Source: DASYVD01 sp050693035
GTDB lineage: Bacteria > Actinomycetota > UBA4738 > CALAEC01
Length of the DNA stretch: 64,000 nt
NCBI GenBank assembly: GCA_050693035.1
Contig: JBOGWB010000061.1
Coordinates: 1 to 64,000 of the forward strand
Reading direction: 5' to 3'
Made by a program: the position numbers and the translations under genes. Below the pieces are notes generated by a model, which worked only from the letters and a program-made list of their open reading frames with translations, did not search any database and was not told where the DNA came from. Positions 1-8,284 of the stretch are shown in pieces (positions within the stretch are counted from its first letter, which is position 1; every line of letters starts with the position of its first letter).

Positions 1-246
1 GACGACCTCCGCCACATGCTGGGGACGGTGGAGGACCGCCCCTCGGCAGCGCTCCTCTTCACCTGTAACGGCCGCGGCTCGCGGATGTTCTCGGTCCCCG
101 ACCACGACGCCGCCCTCGTCTGGAAGGAGCTTGGGGAGGCGCCGCTGGCGGGGTTCTTCTGCGCCGGGGAGGTCGGGCCCGTCGGGGGCCGCAACTTCCT
201 CCATGGCTTCACCGCGAGCCTGGCCCTCTTCTACGAGGAGTCCTGA
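1..246 (+). CDS. FIST C-terminal domain protein, 5'-truncated by the window edge
   Basis: Only the last 81 residues are in the window; the frame is open from the first base. The segment [19 protein letters not shown] and the ending [10 protein letters not shown] are nearly identical to the end of the complete FIST protein at 1545-2687, so this is a paralogue. FIST domains are predicted small-ligand (amino-acid-like) sensing domains, usually attached to signalling modules. Nothing upstream is visible, so the full architecture is unknown. Confidence 0.8.
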   Translation, partial: DDLRHMLGTVEDRPSAALLFTCNGRGSRMFSVPDHDAALVWKELGEAPLAGFFCAGEVGPVGGRNFLHGFTASLALFYEES

Positions 247-384
247 GTGCTCATAAGGATCCTCGAGGGGAGTGACGCCGTCGAGTTCGCCGAGCCGGAG
301 GTCGGCCGCAAGCTCATCCGGTGACGCCGCCGGACGGCGCATCGTTCCACCGCCACGACCGCATGGAGGGGGTCTGAGGAGCGA

Positions 385-1464
385 ATGCCTGACCCGCGCC
401 TCGTCGTAGGCGCTCCCCTGTCGCTGACCGGTCGGTACAGCTTCCTCGGGCGGCTCGCCGCTGCGGGTCTCCGGCAGGTGGTGCAGGGCGCCCGGACGCT
501 CGGCGGGATCCGGATGGGCGAGGAGCGGCTCGCCCCGGAGCTCCACGTGGTCGACGATGGCGGGACCCGAACCGGGGTCCGCGGGGCCCTCGAGGAGGTG
601 GCAGAAGCGAGCCTCCTCGTCGGCCCCTATGGGAGCGACCTGCTCGATGAGGCCGCTCGGTGGACCGCCGAACGCGGACGGGTCCTGTGGAACCACGGGG
701 GAAGCGCCGACGAGGTCGAGCGGCTCCCCGGCGTCGTGTCGGTCCCCTCGCCAGCGAGTCGGTACCTCGGACCGGTGCTCGAAGCCTTGGCGGACTTCCT
801 GCCCGGGGCGCGGGTGCTCCTCGCCGCCGGGCGGGGGCTGTTCGGGCGAAGCGCCGCCCTGGGGGCGGGCGATGCCGCGGACCGGCTGGGGATGACGCTC
901 GTCGGAACCGTGGCACCGGAGGAGGTGCCCGAGGCCTCCGACGCGGATGTGGTCCTTGCAGCGGGGACCTTCGCGGAGGATGTCGAGCTCATCCGCGGTC
1001 TTCGGGCCAGGCCGGCCGCGGTCGCCGCGGTGGCCGCCGGGATCAGCCTCTTCGGCCCAACCCTCGGGCCAGGCGCCGAAGGGATCCTGGGCCCGTCCCA
1101 GTGGGAGGAGGGCGCCCGGTTCTCCGTCGACCTCGGACCGAGGCAGGCGGATGCGGTCCGGGCTCTTCGGGCCGAGGTCGTGCCGACGCTGCGGCCGGGG
1201 CCCGGCGGCGTCGACTACCCGGCAGCGCAAGCGTACGCGGCCGGCCTCGTCGCCATGCGCTGCGCCGAGGAGGCTGGTACAAGGGAGGATCACGCGCTGC
1301 TGGAGACCGCCCGGGGGCTTCGGTGCGCCACGTTCTTCGGCCGGTTCGGCCTGGGGGATGACGGTCGACAGGAGGACCACGAGATCCTCGTGGTCCAGTG
1401 GCAGGAAGGAGTCAAGAGGATCGTCTGGCCGCCGTCACTGGCAGAGGCTTCCCCCGTCCTCTGA
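385..1464 (+). CDS. Type 1 periplasmic-binding-fold protein, branched-chain amino acid family, no signal peptide
   Basis: The 359-residue protein opens with LVVGAPLSLTGRYSFLG, the first strand and ligand loop of Leu/Ile/Val-type binding proteins. It keeps the LLVGPYGSDL turn near residue 80 and the paired-lobe pattern to the end. A GAGGAG ribosome site lies just before the ATG. There is no signal peptide or lipobox, so it is probably cytoplasmic, unlike transport-associated members. It sits between two FIST paralogues, and FIST domains are also thought to sense amino-acid-like ligands, so a sensing role is inferred. The ligand is unknown. Confidence 0.7.
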   Translation: MPDPRLVVGAPLSLTGRYSFLGRLAAAGLRQVVQGARTLGGIRMGEERLAPELHVVDDGGTRTGVRGALEEVAEASLLVGPYGSDLLDEAARWTAERGRVLWNHGGSADEVERLPGVVSVPSPASRYLGPVLEALADFLPGARVLLAAGRGLFGRSAALGAGDAADRLGMTLVGTVAPEEVPEASDADVVLAAGTFAEDVELIRGLRARPAAVAAVAAGISLFGPTLGPGAEGILGPSQWEEGARFSVDLGPRQADAVRALRAEVVPTLRPGPGGVDYPAAQAYAAGLVAMRCAEEAGTREDHALLETARGLRCATFFGRFGLGDDGRQEDHEILVVQWQEGVKRIVWPPSLAEASPVL

Positions 1465-1544
1465 ACTGGCAGTAAGGTAGCCGCTTCCCTTGAAACGCTC
1501 TCCCTATCAAGCGCCATCTGGTCGGGCTCGAGGGGCGCCGAGGC

Positions 1545-2687
1545 TCAAGCGTCGACGAACAGGGCTATCGACGCCGTGAAACCGTGCAGGAAGTTCTTCC
1601 CGCCGACCGGGCCGATCTCCCCGGCGCAGTTGAAGCCGGCTAGGGGCAGGCCTCCGAGTTCCTCCGATACCAACGACGCGTCGTGATTGGGGACCGAGAA
1701 CAGCCGCGACCCCCTCCCGTTACACGTGAAGAGCAGAGCCCCCTCCGCCGGCTGGCCGGCCTCGCGCTTGAGGAGCGCCCGAAGATCCTCGTCGGCGGTG
1801 GCCGCGTCCCGCACGTGGAACTGGATGGTCTCCCCCACCTCGATCCGATCCCCCACCTCGACCCCCCCGCTCTGCGGGTCCACCCTCATCACTCCGCGGA
1901 TCAGGAAGTCCCCGCGCTCCAGCTCGGCCTTGTACTCGTCGATCGCCCGGCCCACATGGAGCCCCTGACCAACCAGCTCGCGCTCCTCCGGCGGGAGCGT
2001 TTCCAGGAGCTCCTGCAGTCGCTGGAGGGGCGGGCGGCCTCCCAGCTCGTGGATGACGTTCCCTTCGGCCCGGGTCACCGTGTAGACGTTGCCGACCGGC
2101 CCGCATCCCTGGGAGACGAGAGCCCGGATGCGGACGCCGGGCAGGCGGGCCCCGACCGCGCCGTCATCCACCACACGATCGTCGAGGAACAGCTGGGTCT
2201 CCCCCGGCCCCGTCCCCCCGCTCGCCATCCCGCCCATCACGACCGTCCCCGGCATCCGTTCGTTCATGTGACGCAGCAGGTGGTCGGTTGGGAACGAGAA
2301 CGGGTCACCGATCAGCAAATAGGGACCGGACCCTTCGAACCGGTACCCGGCGAACACACCCCCCTCCGAGGTGCGCACGAACTCCATGTGGAACGTCTCG
2401 GGTGGCTGGGGAAGGGACGCCAGCCACACGGCGACGGCAGGGCCGGCCTCGACCTCGCGGTCCCCGCCCACGACTGTCTCGGCGACGCAGCCGATGATCC
2501 GCTCGGGCCCGGCCGTCCGGCGAACGGCATCGAGCACCGCCACCGCGGAGGAAGCGTGATGTCGGGAGGCGACCAGCAGGGCCAGCGAGGCATCCGCCCC
2601 GTCCAGGTCGGACCCGGCCACCTCCGCGGCCTCTGCCCCCGCCGTCGCCGGATCGAGGTCGGTCGAGAGCGCCGCGCCGATCCTCAT
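1545..2687 (-). CDS. FIST N/C domain protein
   Basis: This is a complete 380-residue FIST protein. The FIST_N half starts at MRIGAALSTDLDPATAGAEA, with the loop MGGMASGG near residue 155. The FIST_C half ends in the CNGRGSRLFSVPNHD and FNCAGEIGPVGG motifs. There is no attached kinase or cyclase, so it would act as a free-standing sensor. The start is set by an ATGA overlap with the stop of the 50-residue gene upstream (2684-2836). The frame stays open much further upstream, but that stretch lies over the upstream genes and looks non-coding. Confidence 0.82.
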   Translation of the reverse strand: MRIGAALSTDLDPATAGAEAAEVAGSDLDGADASLALLVASRHHASSAVAVLDAVRRTAGPERIIGCVAETVVGGDREVEAGPAVAVWLASLPQPPETFHMEFVRTSEGGVFAGYRFEGSGPYLLIGDPFSFPTDHLLRHMNERMPGTVVMGGMASGGTGPGETQLFLDDRVVDDGAVGARLPGVRIRALVSQGCGPVGNVYTVTRAEGNVIHELGGRPPLQRLQELLETLPPEERELVGQGLHVGRAIDEYKAELERGDFLIRGVMRVDPQSGGVEVGDRIEVGETIQFHVRDAATADEDLRALLKREAGQPAEGALLFTCNGRGSRLFSVPNHDASLVSEELGGLPLAGFNCAGEIGPVGGKNFLHGFTASIALFVDA

Positions 2688-2836
2688 CCCATCGACCCTA
2701 CACGAGCGATGAGGACCCCAAGTTGGATGTGCGCCGTCCGCAGCGCGCCCTCGACCTCCTCCCGAGTGCCCGCTCGCGCGAACAGGAAGCCGAGATGCCG
2801 GTCGCCCTCCGCGAGGGGCATGAGGGGCGCAGTCAT
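2684..2836 (-). CDS. 50-residue protein resembling the ATP-grasp ligase C-terminal subdomain (LAL_C2-like)
   Basis: This short frame is bounded by ATGA overlaps on both sides: its ATG overlaps the stop of the HEPN-like gene, and its stop overlaps the ATG of the FIST gene. That is strong evidence for a translated, coupled cistron. The sequence PLAEGDRHLGFLFARAGTRE followed by EVEGALRTAH matches my memory of the last subdomain of L-amino-acid ligase type ATP-grasp proteins. No ATP-grasp catalytic domain is nearby, so it is either a free-standing domain or a relic. The function is unknown. Confidence 0.6.
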   Translation of the reverse strand: MTAPLMPLAEGDRHLGFLFARAGTREEVEGALRTAHIQLGVLIARVGSMG

Positions 2837-3285
2837 ACCCAGTCGGGGGCGTCCCGTCCGGCGGCCCTGTGGAACTCAGCGACCACCCGGCGGGCCGTCT
2901 CCACCGCCCACCGGGCTTCTTCGGATCCCACCGCCCGGGGTGCCTCGGGGGGAGGGGAGGTGGACCGGCGGACCAGCCGCTCGGGGTCGCCGCGGTATCC
3001 GACCACCGCATCACGGAGGGCCTGGAGCCGCTCCAGGTCGGGAGCGGCCTCCAGCTGACCTCCGATGGTTCGCTCGCACAGGTCGTGCCACTTGGGGAGG
3101 AACCGGGCCCGGTAGTTGAAGCTGCCGATGGTCTCGCCCCCCAGGTGGTTGACGGTTTCCTCCAGAGCGGCGTGGGCGGCCAGGACCGCCAGGGCCGCGT
3201 GGCCGGCGTCCTCCTCCCGTGCCCGGGTGGCCATCTCCTCGGCCAGCCCCAGCAGGCGCCCCGGCTCAATCACCATCTCCGTCAT
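2833..3285 (-). CDS. Small helical protein, HEPN-like
   Basis: About 150 residues, almost all helical. The arrangement AHAALEETVNHLGGETIGSF, then RFLPKWHDLCER, then LRDAVVGYRGDP resembles HEPN four-helix proteins, where an early conserved helix is followed by a late R-x4-6-H/Y segment. Here RDAVVGY ends in Tyr rather than His, so RNase activity is doubtful. It is the first gene of a three-gene coupled operon ending in the FIST gene. The start is uncertain: MTEMV is used here, with MVIEP (ATG at 3276) or an ATG at 3315 also possible. Confidence 0.5.
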   Translation of the reverse strand: MTEMVIEPGRLLGLAEEMATRAREEDAGHAALAVLAAHAALEETVNHLGGETIGSFNYRARFLPKWHDLCERTIGGQLEAAPDLERLQALRDAVVGYRGDPERLVRRSTSPPPEAPRAVGSEEARWAVETARRVVAEFHRAAGRDAPDWV

Positions 3286-3498
3286 CCCTCGACCGTCGTC
3301 ACCGCATTCTCGCAAGAGGAACGAATCCAGGTTCGGTTCAGGAGGCGTCCCGCGGCGAAACTGAACTCTGCTCGCGTCACTGGAGCCGCGGCTCCGTTCC
3401 GTGGACGCCTCCCAGCTAGCGGCTGGGACCCCGGTAGCTCCCTGCTCTCAAGTGCGTCCGACTCTCATCGCCTGAATGGACCATGGGTTCCCGTATCA

Positions 3499-3528
3499 CC
3501 GGAGAACGTTGAGAAGACAGGTGCCTTG
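3499..3528. repeat. Dispersed 30-bp motif, copy A
   Basis: This is one of three intergenic copies with the pattern CC-N2-AGAAYGTYG, a variable stretch, then ACAGGTG. The others are at 8417-8446 and 14590-14619. Read on the plus strand, all three spell P-[EQ]-N-V-x-[KE]-T-G, and several differences are synonymous third-base changes (AAC/AAT, GTT/GTC, AAG/AAA). None lies in a recognisable gene. This copy is just upstream of the 886-residue gene. Confidence 0.45.
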
Positions 3529-3563
3529 GCCCCCCGCTGCTCCGCTGCTAGGGCTGGAGGCAC

Positions 3564-3569
3564 TAGGCT
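3564..3569 (+). promoter_or_regulatory. -10 box (TAGGCT) of a leaderless start
   Basis: TAGGCT fits the actinobacterial TANNNT -10 consensus and ends 9 bases before the ATG at 3579. No Shine-Dalgarno sequence lies between, so the transcript is probably leaderless. This supports the start of the 886-residue gene. Confidence 0.4.
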
Positions 3570-3578
3570 GACCTCGCC

Positions 3579-6239
3579 ATGGAGGACCAAACGCAGGAGT
3601 CTAGGTACGAAGGTCTGTACGGCGCCGACTTCATCGAGAAGACACGCGAGAACCGGGACGCCGCCGCCCTCGAAGCCATTTGGCGGCTTCAGCAGCCCGC
3701 CGCCGCCCGGACCGTTGTTGAACCCCTGGCATCTCTGGGGCTTCCCAGGCTCTCCGACCTGCTCCTGCGAGAAGCGTTGGAAGCTGATCTCGGCCCGGAG
3801 GTGGGTTCGGATATCCTCGCTGCCGTCCGCCAACACCACCCACCCTTAACCCCCGATGGAACCCGCCGGCTCGCCGGGTGGCTACGCGAGAACGAGGTCC
3901 CTCAAGGCGGATACACGGCCGCACGAGAAATTCTGGAGACCTGGCTACTCCGACAGGAGGGATCCGATCCCGACTCCTTCACCCTGGACGCACTCACGGA
4001 CGAGCTGGGATACGAAGTTGGCGAAGACTGTCGGCGGGCGGCCGTTGAGAGGTGCCGCGAGAACCCCGCCCTTGCCCAACGGGTCACCACCAGGTTTGAG
4101 GCCGCGTTGGCCGAGGACCCAGACGCTGACGCATGGGAGCTGGCGGCCGACTTTGTGGGGGCGATGGCTGCCGACAGACGCCCGCCCGGGTACCTCGAGC
4201 CCCTCACCGACCGCCTCGTAGCAAACGCCAGCGAGCTTGCTCGGGCCGAGGAGTTCCCCGAGGATCTGCGAGCGGCTATCGTTTCCCTCTCCGCGCCCAC
4301 CCTGAAGAAGCTGCTAGCGGGCGAGCCATTTGCCGAATCGGCCGGTTCCCGCGCCCTGGTGAGAATGCACGAGGACTTGAAACACCCCCAGGAGCGGGCC
4401 AAGGCCTTCATCGACGTCCTCGACGAGCAGTCGAGGGTGTGGCGCCAGATAGGTGCGTCGGTGATGGGGTCTTGGGACACTGACGAATGGCAGCGGCGGC
4501 TGGCCTCGGTCCAGCGGTCGGATCGGGCGTTCGAAAACGAGCTGCTTGTCGGACTGGTGAACGCCGCTCCGCCCGAGAATGCGGCCCTGTTGCTGCAGAT
4601 CGCAGTCGATCGCGCGGAGGGACCCGATGATGACCTCGTTCCGGAAGCGGGAGCCAAGCTGGCGGAGTTCCTGAGCGCCACCGGGGAGGAGGCGGAGCCT
4701 CCGCCCGAGCAAGCGGAGGAGCGACCGCGTGAGGAATCGGGCGCACGCGTGCCTTGGTGGCCATCCGGGGAGTCGCCCGAGGGTCTGCGGGCATACGACG
4801 GTGCGCTCAGGGCGGCAATTCCCGACGCCTCAGAGCGACTTGCCCGCGTCGCCGTCGCCCTCGAAGAGGGGTTGCTCTCAGCGAGCGAAGCGTCGCACCT
4901 GATCGACGTTGAGGAGTTCGCTGTGCCACTCGGGAGCCTTCAGCCGGGCGCCCTCCGTAGGAAGCTGGCAACGGAGCTTGGGAAACGCGACGAGGACGCG
5001 CTGGTCGAGGCAGTCCTGAGCATCAACTCGGCGCAGGGCCTCCAGCTCGACCTGGCCGAATCGGTCGCCGCCCGCAGCCCGGACGCAGCGTTCGAGAAGG
5101 CGGCGGCCGCCTACCCTGAGCTGTTCGAAGCCGACAGAGGTCGACTCATGGGCCTGCTTGAGGAGCATGGGCGATCTGAAGAGATCCCGGTCCTCGACGC
5201 GATTGTGATGGATACGAGGGCGGCCAATAAGGAGTACCGCCGGCGGGCGGCGCTTCGGATCGGAGACGTCACAGCGGAGGGCGGATCGCTCCCTCCCAGC
5301 GTGATCGAGCTGCTGCGATCAAACCGCCCGGAGCTTGTCGACGCAGGAGCCATCGTGATCGGCCGGGTCAAGCCCGAGGAGTCGAGCCTGATCCGCATGC
5401 TCCGGTCGGTCGCCATCGACAGCGAGGAAGGTAGCGTCGCTCGGTCGGCCCTTGCCTCCCTGGCTGAGACTTTTGTGGCCCGGCTCTCCCCCGACCTGCC
5501 GAAGGAGGCACGCGTCCACCTGCTCGGTCTCCTCGCCGCGGCCGGGACACCTGCCGTCGTCGACCCGTTGCTCGCCCACGTTGGCCGCGACGCCCTGGAC
5601 GACGACCCCGAGGTGCGCCGGGTGGCTGCGTCCGGGCTCAAGGAAGTAGCCAGCCAGGGTTCTCTGGACACTGACCAGCTCGCTCGCTTGGCCCAAGTCA
5701 TCGAGGAGGAGCGGGACCCCACCGCGAGGGACGATCTCCAGGCGGCGATGACCCGGGCCAGTCTGGGGGAGGACGCGGCGTTGGAGATTCTCCACGAACT
5801 CCTGCCCTTCTCCCCCAAACATGACCTCCGCGACCTCCTGGGCGCCGAGAAACACCGTGTGGTTCGCCACCTGCAGCTCCTGGCGACCGAACGGGAGCGC
5901 GGTGAACAGGGCCGCCCCGGCGTCATCATGCAACTCGACATCATCGCCGAGCGGATTCTGCGTGTAGCCTACCTCCGGTACGGTCTGAGCGAGCCCCTAA
6001 AGACCGAGATTCGCGCGTCACCGAAGACCCCCGACTACGGAGCGCTCATTCAGGCTCTTTCAGGGGTGAAGGGCCTCCAACGGGTCCAGGGCCGGCTGCA
6101 AACACTGCACGCCCTGAGGAGCGAGAAGACGGAGTTCACCCACCCGGGCGAACCGCCCTCAGAGGAAGACGAGACGACCGCATGGACGTGCTTCAACGAA
6201 GGCGTGAAAGTCATGGTGAGCGTCCTGGATCAGGACTGA
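3579..6239 (+). CDS. Large helical-repeat (HEAT/ARM-like) protein with a HEPN-like C-terminus
   Basis: An 886-residue soluble protein. The middle and later parts (about residues 400-730) are short paired-helix repeats typical of HEAT-like solenoids, such as DDPEVRRVAASGLKEVASQ. The last ~100 residues form a separate helical domain with ERILRVAYLRYGLSEP and LRSEKTEFTHPG. That R...H spacing is slightly longer than the classic HEPN R-x4-6-H motif. There is no signal peptide and no known catalytic domain. The only plus-strand gene in this stretch, it lies beside HEPN and NERD genes, a setting typical of defence islands. A leaderless promoter precedes it. The function is not recognised. Confidence 0.7.
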   Translation: MEDQTQESRYEGLYGADFIEKTRENRDAAALEAIWRLQQPAAARTVVEPLASLGLPRLSDLLLREALEADLGPEVGSDILAAVRQHHPPLTPDGTRRLAGWLRENEVPQGGYTAAREILETWLLRQEGSDPDSFTLDALTDELGYEVGEDCRRAAVERCRENPALAQRVTTRFEAALAEDPDADAWELAADFVGAMAADRRPPGYLEPLTDRLVANASELARAEEFPEDLRAAIVSLSAPTLKKLLAGEPFAESAGSRALVRMHEDLKHPQERAKAFIDVLDEQSRVWRQIGASVMGSWDTDEWQRRLASVQRSDRAFENELLVGLVNAAPPENAALLLQIAVDRAEGPDDDLVPEAGAKLAEFLSATGEEAEPPPEQAEERPREESGARVPWWPSGESPEGLRAYDGALRAAIPDASERLARVAVALEEGLLSASEASHLIDVEEFAVPLGSLQPGALRRKLATELGKRDEDALVEAVLSINSAQGLQLDLAESVAARSPDAAFEKAAAAYPELFEADRGRLMGLLEEHGRSEEIPVLDAIVMDTRAANKEYRRRAALRIGDVTAEGGSLPPSVIELLRSNRPELVDAGAIVIGRVKPEESSLIRMLRSVAIDSEEGSVARSALASLAETFVARLSPDLPKEARVHLLGLLAAAGTPAVVDPLLAHVGRDALDDDPEVRRVAASGLKEVASQGSLDTDQLARLAQVIEEERDPTARDDLQAAMTRASLGEDAALEILHELLPFSPKHDLRDLLGAEKHRVVRHLQLLATERERGEQGRPGVIMQLDIIAERILRVAYLRYGLSEPLKTEIRASPKTPDYGALIQALSGVKGLQRVQGRLQTLHALRSEKTEFTHPGEPPSEEDETTAWTCFNEGVKVMVSVLDQD

Positions 6240-6352
6240 CTTTCGCCGCCAGCAGGACGGCTCCCTCCCTTCGGCAAAAGGACCGGTCTGAAGTCGCTCG
6301 GAGGTCAAGTTCTCCAGAGTTGTACGCACGCTCCCCGCGCTAAAGCCAATCC

Positions 6353-7027
6353 TCACCGGGATATCCCGCGGACGCCTTGAATCGCCGATTCCGTGCGGTC
6401 GACTTCGGCCGCGGACAGTCGAATCCGACGGTTCACGATGAAGGAACGAAGCGACGTCGAAGGCAGAACGGTCACGTTCCCGGCCTGGAGGCGATCGTTT
6501 TCGACGTCGGCATCCGTGGACGCCACGACGGCTTCCACCCATCGATCCAGGCCTGCTTCCCGGAGGCGGTCCCGAACCGCCATCGCGCCGGCCCGTGCCT
6601 GCGTCAGAATGCTGCTCGCGTCATATCCGTTGTGGGTAATGCGTCCTTGCCGAAGCTGGAACCGGCCGCGGACGTTCTTGGTCTCGATCGCGAACACCCC
6701 CGTAGGGCCGATCACAACGTGATCGACGTTCCCTCGGCCCGTGTCGATGCCATGGAGCACGCGATACCGATCGTCCAGAACTTCCAAGATCTTCCCGACC
6801 GATTGTTCCCCCCGGACCCCTTTGAGGTGAGGCAGTGGATCCAGCAGGCCACCCGGGTCGGTCTCTCGCCAGACAACCCAAAGAAGGGGAAGGCCGATGA
6901 GTGAGGTCGGCCACCACCAGAACCCGGCTACGGCCAGGGCGAGCGCGGTTGCGGTGAGCGTGCCGACCAGCACACCGAGCCGGAGGAGCTTCCGACGGGA
7001 GTAGTCACCAGCCCTCTTCTGCACCAC
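6353..7027 (-). CDS. Membrane-anchored NERD-domain protein (nuclease-related)
   Basis: The N-terminus (KLLRLGVLVG..., ending near WWWPTSLIGLPLLWVVW) forms one or two membrane helices. The NERD domain follows: GVRGEQSVGKIL, NVDHVVIGPTGVFAIETKN (the D...E-x-K of this restriction-nuclease-like fold) and RFQLRQGRITHNG. NERD proteins are predicted nucleases, and some act in phage defence. The gene overlaps the end of the 93-residue gene. The chosen GTG at 7027 gives the least overlap; an ATG near 7115 (MSSAAS...) is possible. It is the last gene of a three-gene operon. Confidence 0.72.
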   Translation of the reverse strand: MVQKRAGDYSRRKLLRLGVLVGTLTATALALAVAGFWWWPTSLIGLPLLWVVWRETDPGGLLDPLPHLKGVRGEQSVGKILEVLDDRYRVLHGIDTGRGNVDHVVIGPTGVFAIETKNVRGRFQLRQGRITHNGYDASSILTQARAGAMAVRDRLREAGLDRWVEAVVASTDADVENDRLQAGNVTVLPSTSLRSFIVNRRIRLSAAEVDRTESAIQGVRGISR

Positions 7028-7286
7028 CCTGCAGGAATCGGCATCGACTCTCCAGCGCTTGATCGAGGAAAGGGACGGAAACATCCCAGTCAGTGGAGAC
7101 GCTGCGGAGCTCATCAGGAGACCAGTCGGCAAGTATCTCGCCCTCAAGCCTCAGAACCTGGACGACTTGGCCATTCACGAATAGCTCGCATGTCATTGGG
7201 CCGCTGCGACCGGAGGGCGTCTCCGCGAGTCCCACGAAGACGGTCCTCCCATCCTCCAAGAGGAACACCTCGTCAATCTTCATCAT
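7005..7286 (-). CDS. Small beta-rich protein of unknown function in a HEPN-NERD operon
   Basis: Ninety-three residues. The first part alternates strands (VFLLEDGRTVFVGLAE, then MTCELFVNGQVVQVLRLEG) and the end is charged and helical. I do not recognise the family. The start codon lies about 20 bases after the HEPN-like gene's stop and its end overlaps the NERD gene, so all three are likely co-translated. An antitoxin-like or adaptor role for its HEPN neighbour is an inference from context only. Confidence 0.6.
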   Translation of the reverse strand: MMKIDEVFLLEDGRTVFVGLAETPSGRSGPMTCELFVNGQVVQVLRLEGEILADWSPDELRSVSTDWDVSVPFLDQALESRCRFLQGGAEEGW

Positions 7287-7306
7287 GAAGGATCGTGGCA
7301 CCATGG

Positions 7307-8284
7307 CTAGAGGAGAAGCCGTTCCCGGACGGCTGTTCCGAAACTTGGCCGATGCGCAACGAAGCGTTCCGCGCACTCACCCACGAGGAGGTCTCCAGAG
7401 TAGTGGCAGACCAGCGCTTCGAACACGGCCATAACTCCCTCTAGCGTCACCAAGAGGGCATCCAGAAACGACCGGGCCTCGGAGGGAAGTGCGATGCCCT
7501 CAAGGAACGCATCTACGTCGCGGTAGTCAGTTCGTGTCCGGAGACGCCAAAGGAAGTCGAAGATGGTCGTGGGCCGGAGCCCCTCCGCGATCCTCTCCCG
7601 CTCTCCATTCGGCAGCCGGCGGCGTCGGTTCTTCTCCTTCCACTCCGCCGCTAACCGATCGACCTCCTTCTCACGGGTCGTCTTGAGGAGCCGACAGAGC
7701 GCCCCCCAGTTGGTTTCGGGATCAGGGGCCTCCCAGTTATGAGGGAGCGTGATGTTCGCCCCGTGGGGGAGACCATGGAAGCGGTTGGGCTTGTACGCAG
7801 GCACACCGACACAGGTGAGACTCCAAGGAGGGGGGAAGAGTCCTCTCTGAACGCAATCCACGAGAGAACGAAGCAGAGCGGCATGGTTCCTCGGTCTTCC
7901 CGCACCGGAAGCCACGTGGAACGCCAGCGCGGCATGGAACATGGCGTAATAGGCGTCTGTCGCCGTACCCGGTAGAAGGTCGGGGAGGTCCTCAACGGGG
8001 TGTTCCCGAAGGGCCTGGATCCGCCCCTCCCGGTGCCACGCCTGGCGGAGGTGGCGTTCGAGGTCCTGGGACTGTTCAGGGCTCAGTCGACGCAACCTGA
8101 TCCGCTGAATAGAGGGGAGACCGTTAACGGTCTGGCGGACTCCCAAGGGGAGATCGTGGCCTAGCCCATAGTAGCCCCCGAGGAAGACGCCGAGGTTCTC
8201 AAGGTAACGTCGGTACGTCGTGAATGCCGCCGCAGCTTCGGGGTCGGTCGGCCGGATGTCGCCAAAGAAGACCCGGATGGGCAT
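7307..8284 (-). CDS. HEPN-like protein
   Basis: A 325-residue protein. ATDAYYAMFHAALAFHVASG followed by NHAALLRSL is the helix pattern of MNT-partner type HEPN domains (YYA-x-FH...H). Near the C-terminus WRLRTRTDYRDVDAFLEG resembles the second conserved arginine/DY segment. HEPN proteins act as RNases or nucleotide-modified toxins in many conflict systems. An AGGAA ribosome site precedes the ATG, and a -10-like TAATCT lies at 8318-8323 (minus strand). It is the first gene of the operon with the 93-residue and NERD proteins. Confidence 0.6.
   Translation of the reverse strand: MPIRVFFGDIRPTDPEAAAAFTTYRRYLENLGVFLGGYYGLGHDLPLGVRQTVNGLPSIQRIRLRRLSPEQSQDLERHLRQAWHREGRIQALREHPVEDLPDLLPGTATDAYYAMFHAALAFHVASGAGRPRNHAALLRSLVDCVQRGLFPPPWSLTCVGVPAYKPNRFHGLPHGANITLPHNWEAPDPETNWGALCRLLKTTREKEVDRLAAEWKEKNRRRRLPNGERERIAEGLRPTTIFDFLWRLRTRTDYRDVDAFLEGIALPSEARSFLDALLVTLEGVMAVFEALVCHYSGDLLVGECAERFVAHRPSFGTAVRERLLL

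Noticed and set aside
247..324. 25-codon GTG frame directly after the truncated FIST gene
   Set aside because: Stop-to-start adjacency is suggestive, but there is no ribosome site and no recognisable sequence.
1683..3119. Long plus-strand open frame opposite the FIST and HEPN-like genes
   Set aside because: It is antisense to clearly recognisable proteins and rich in Arg/Pro/His, typical of GC-rich shadow frames.
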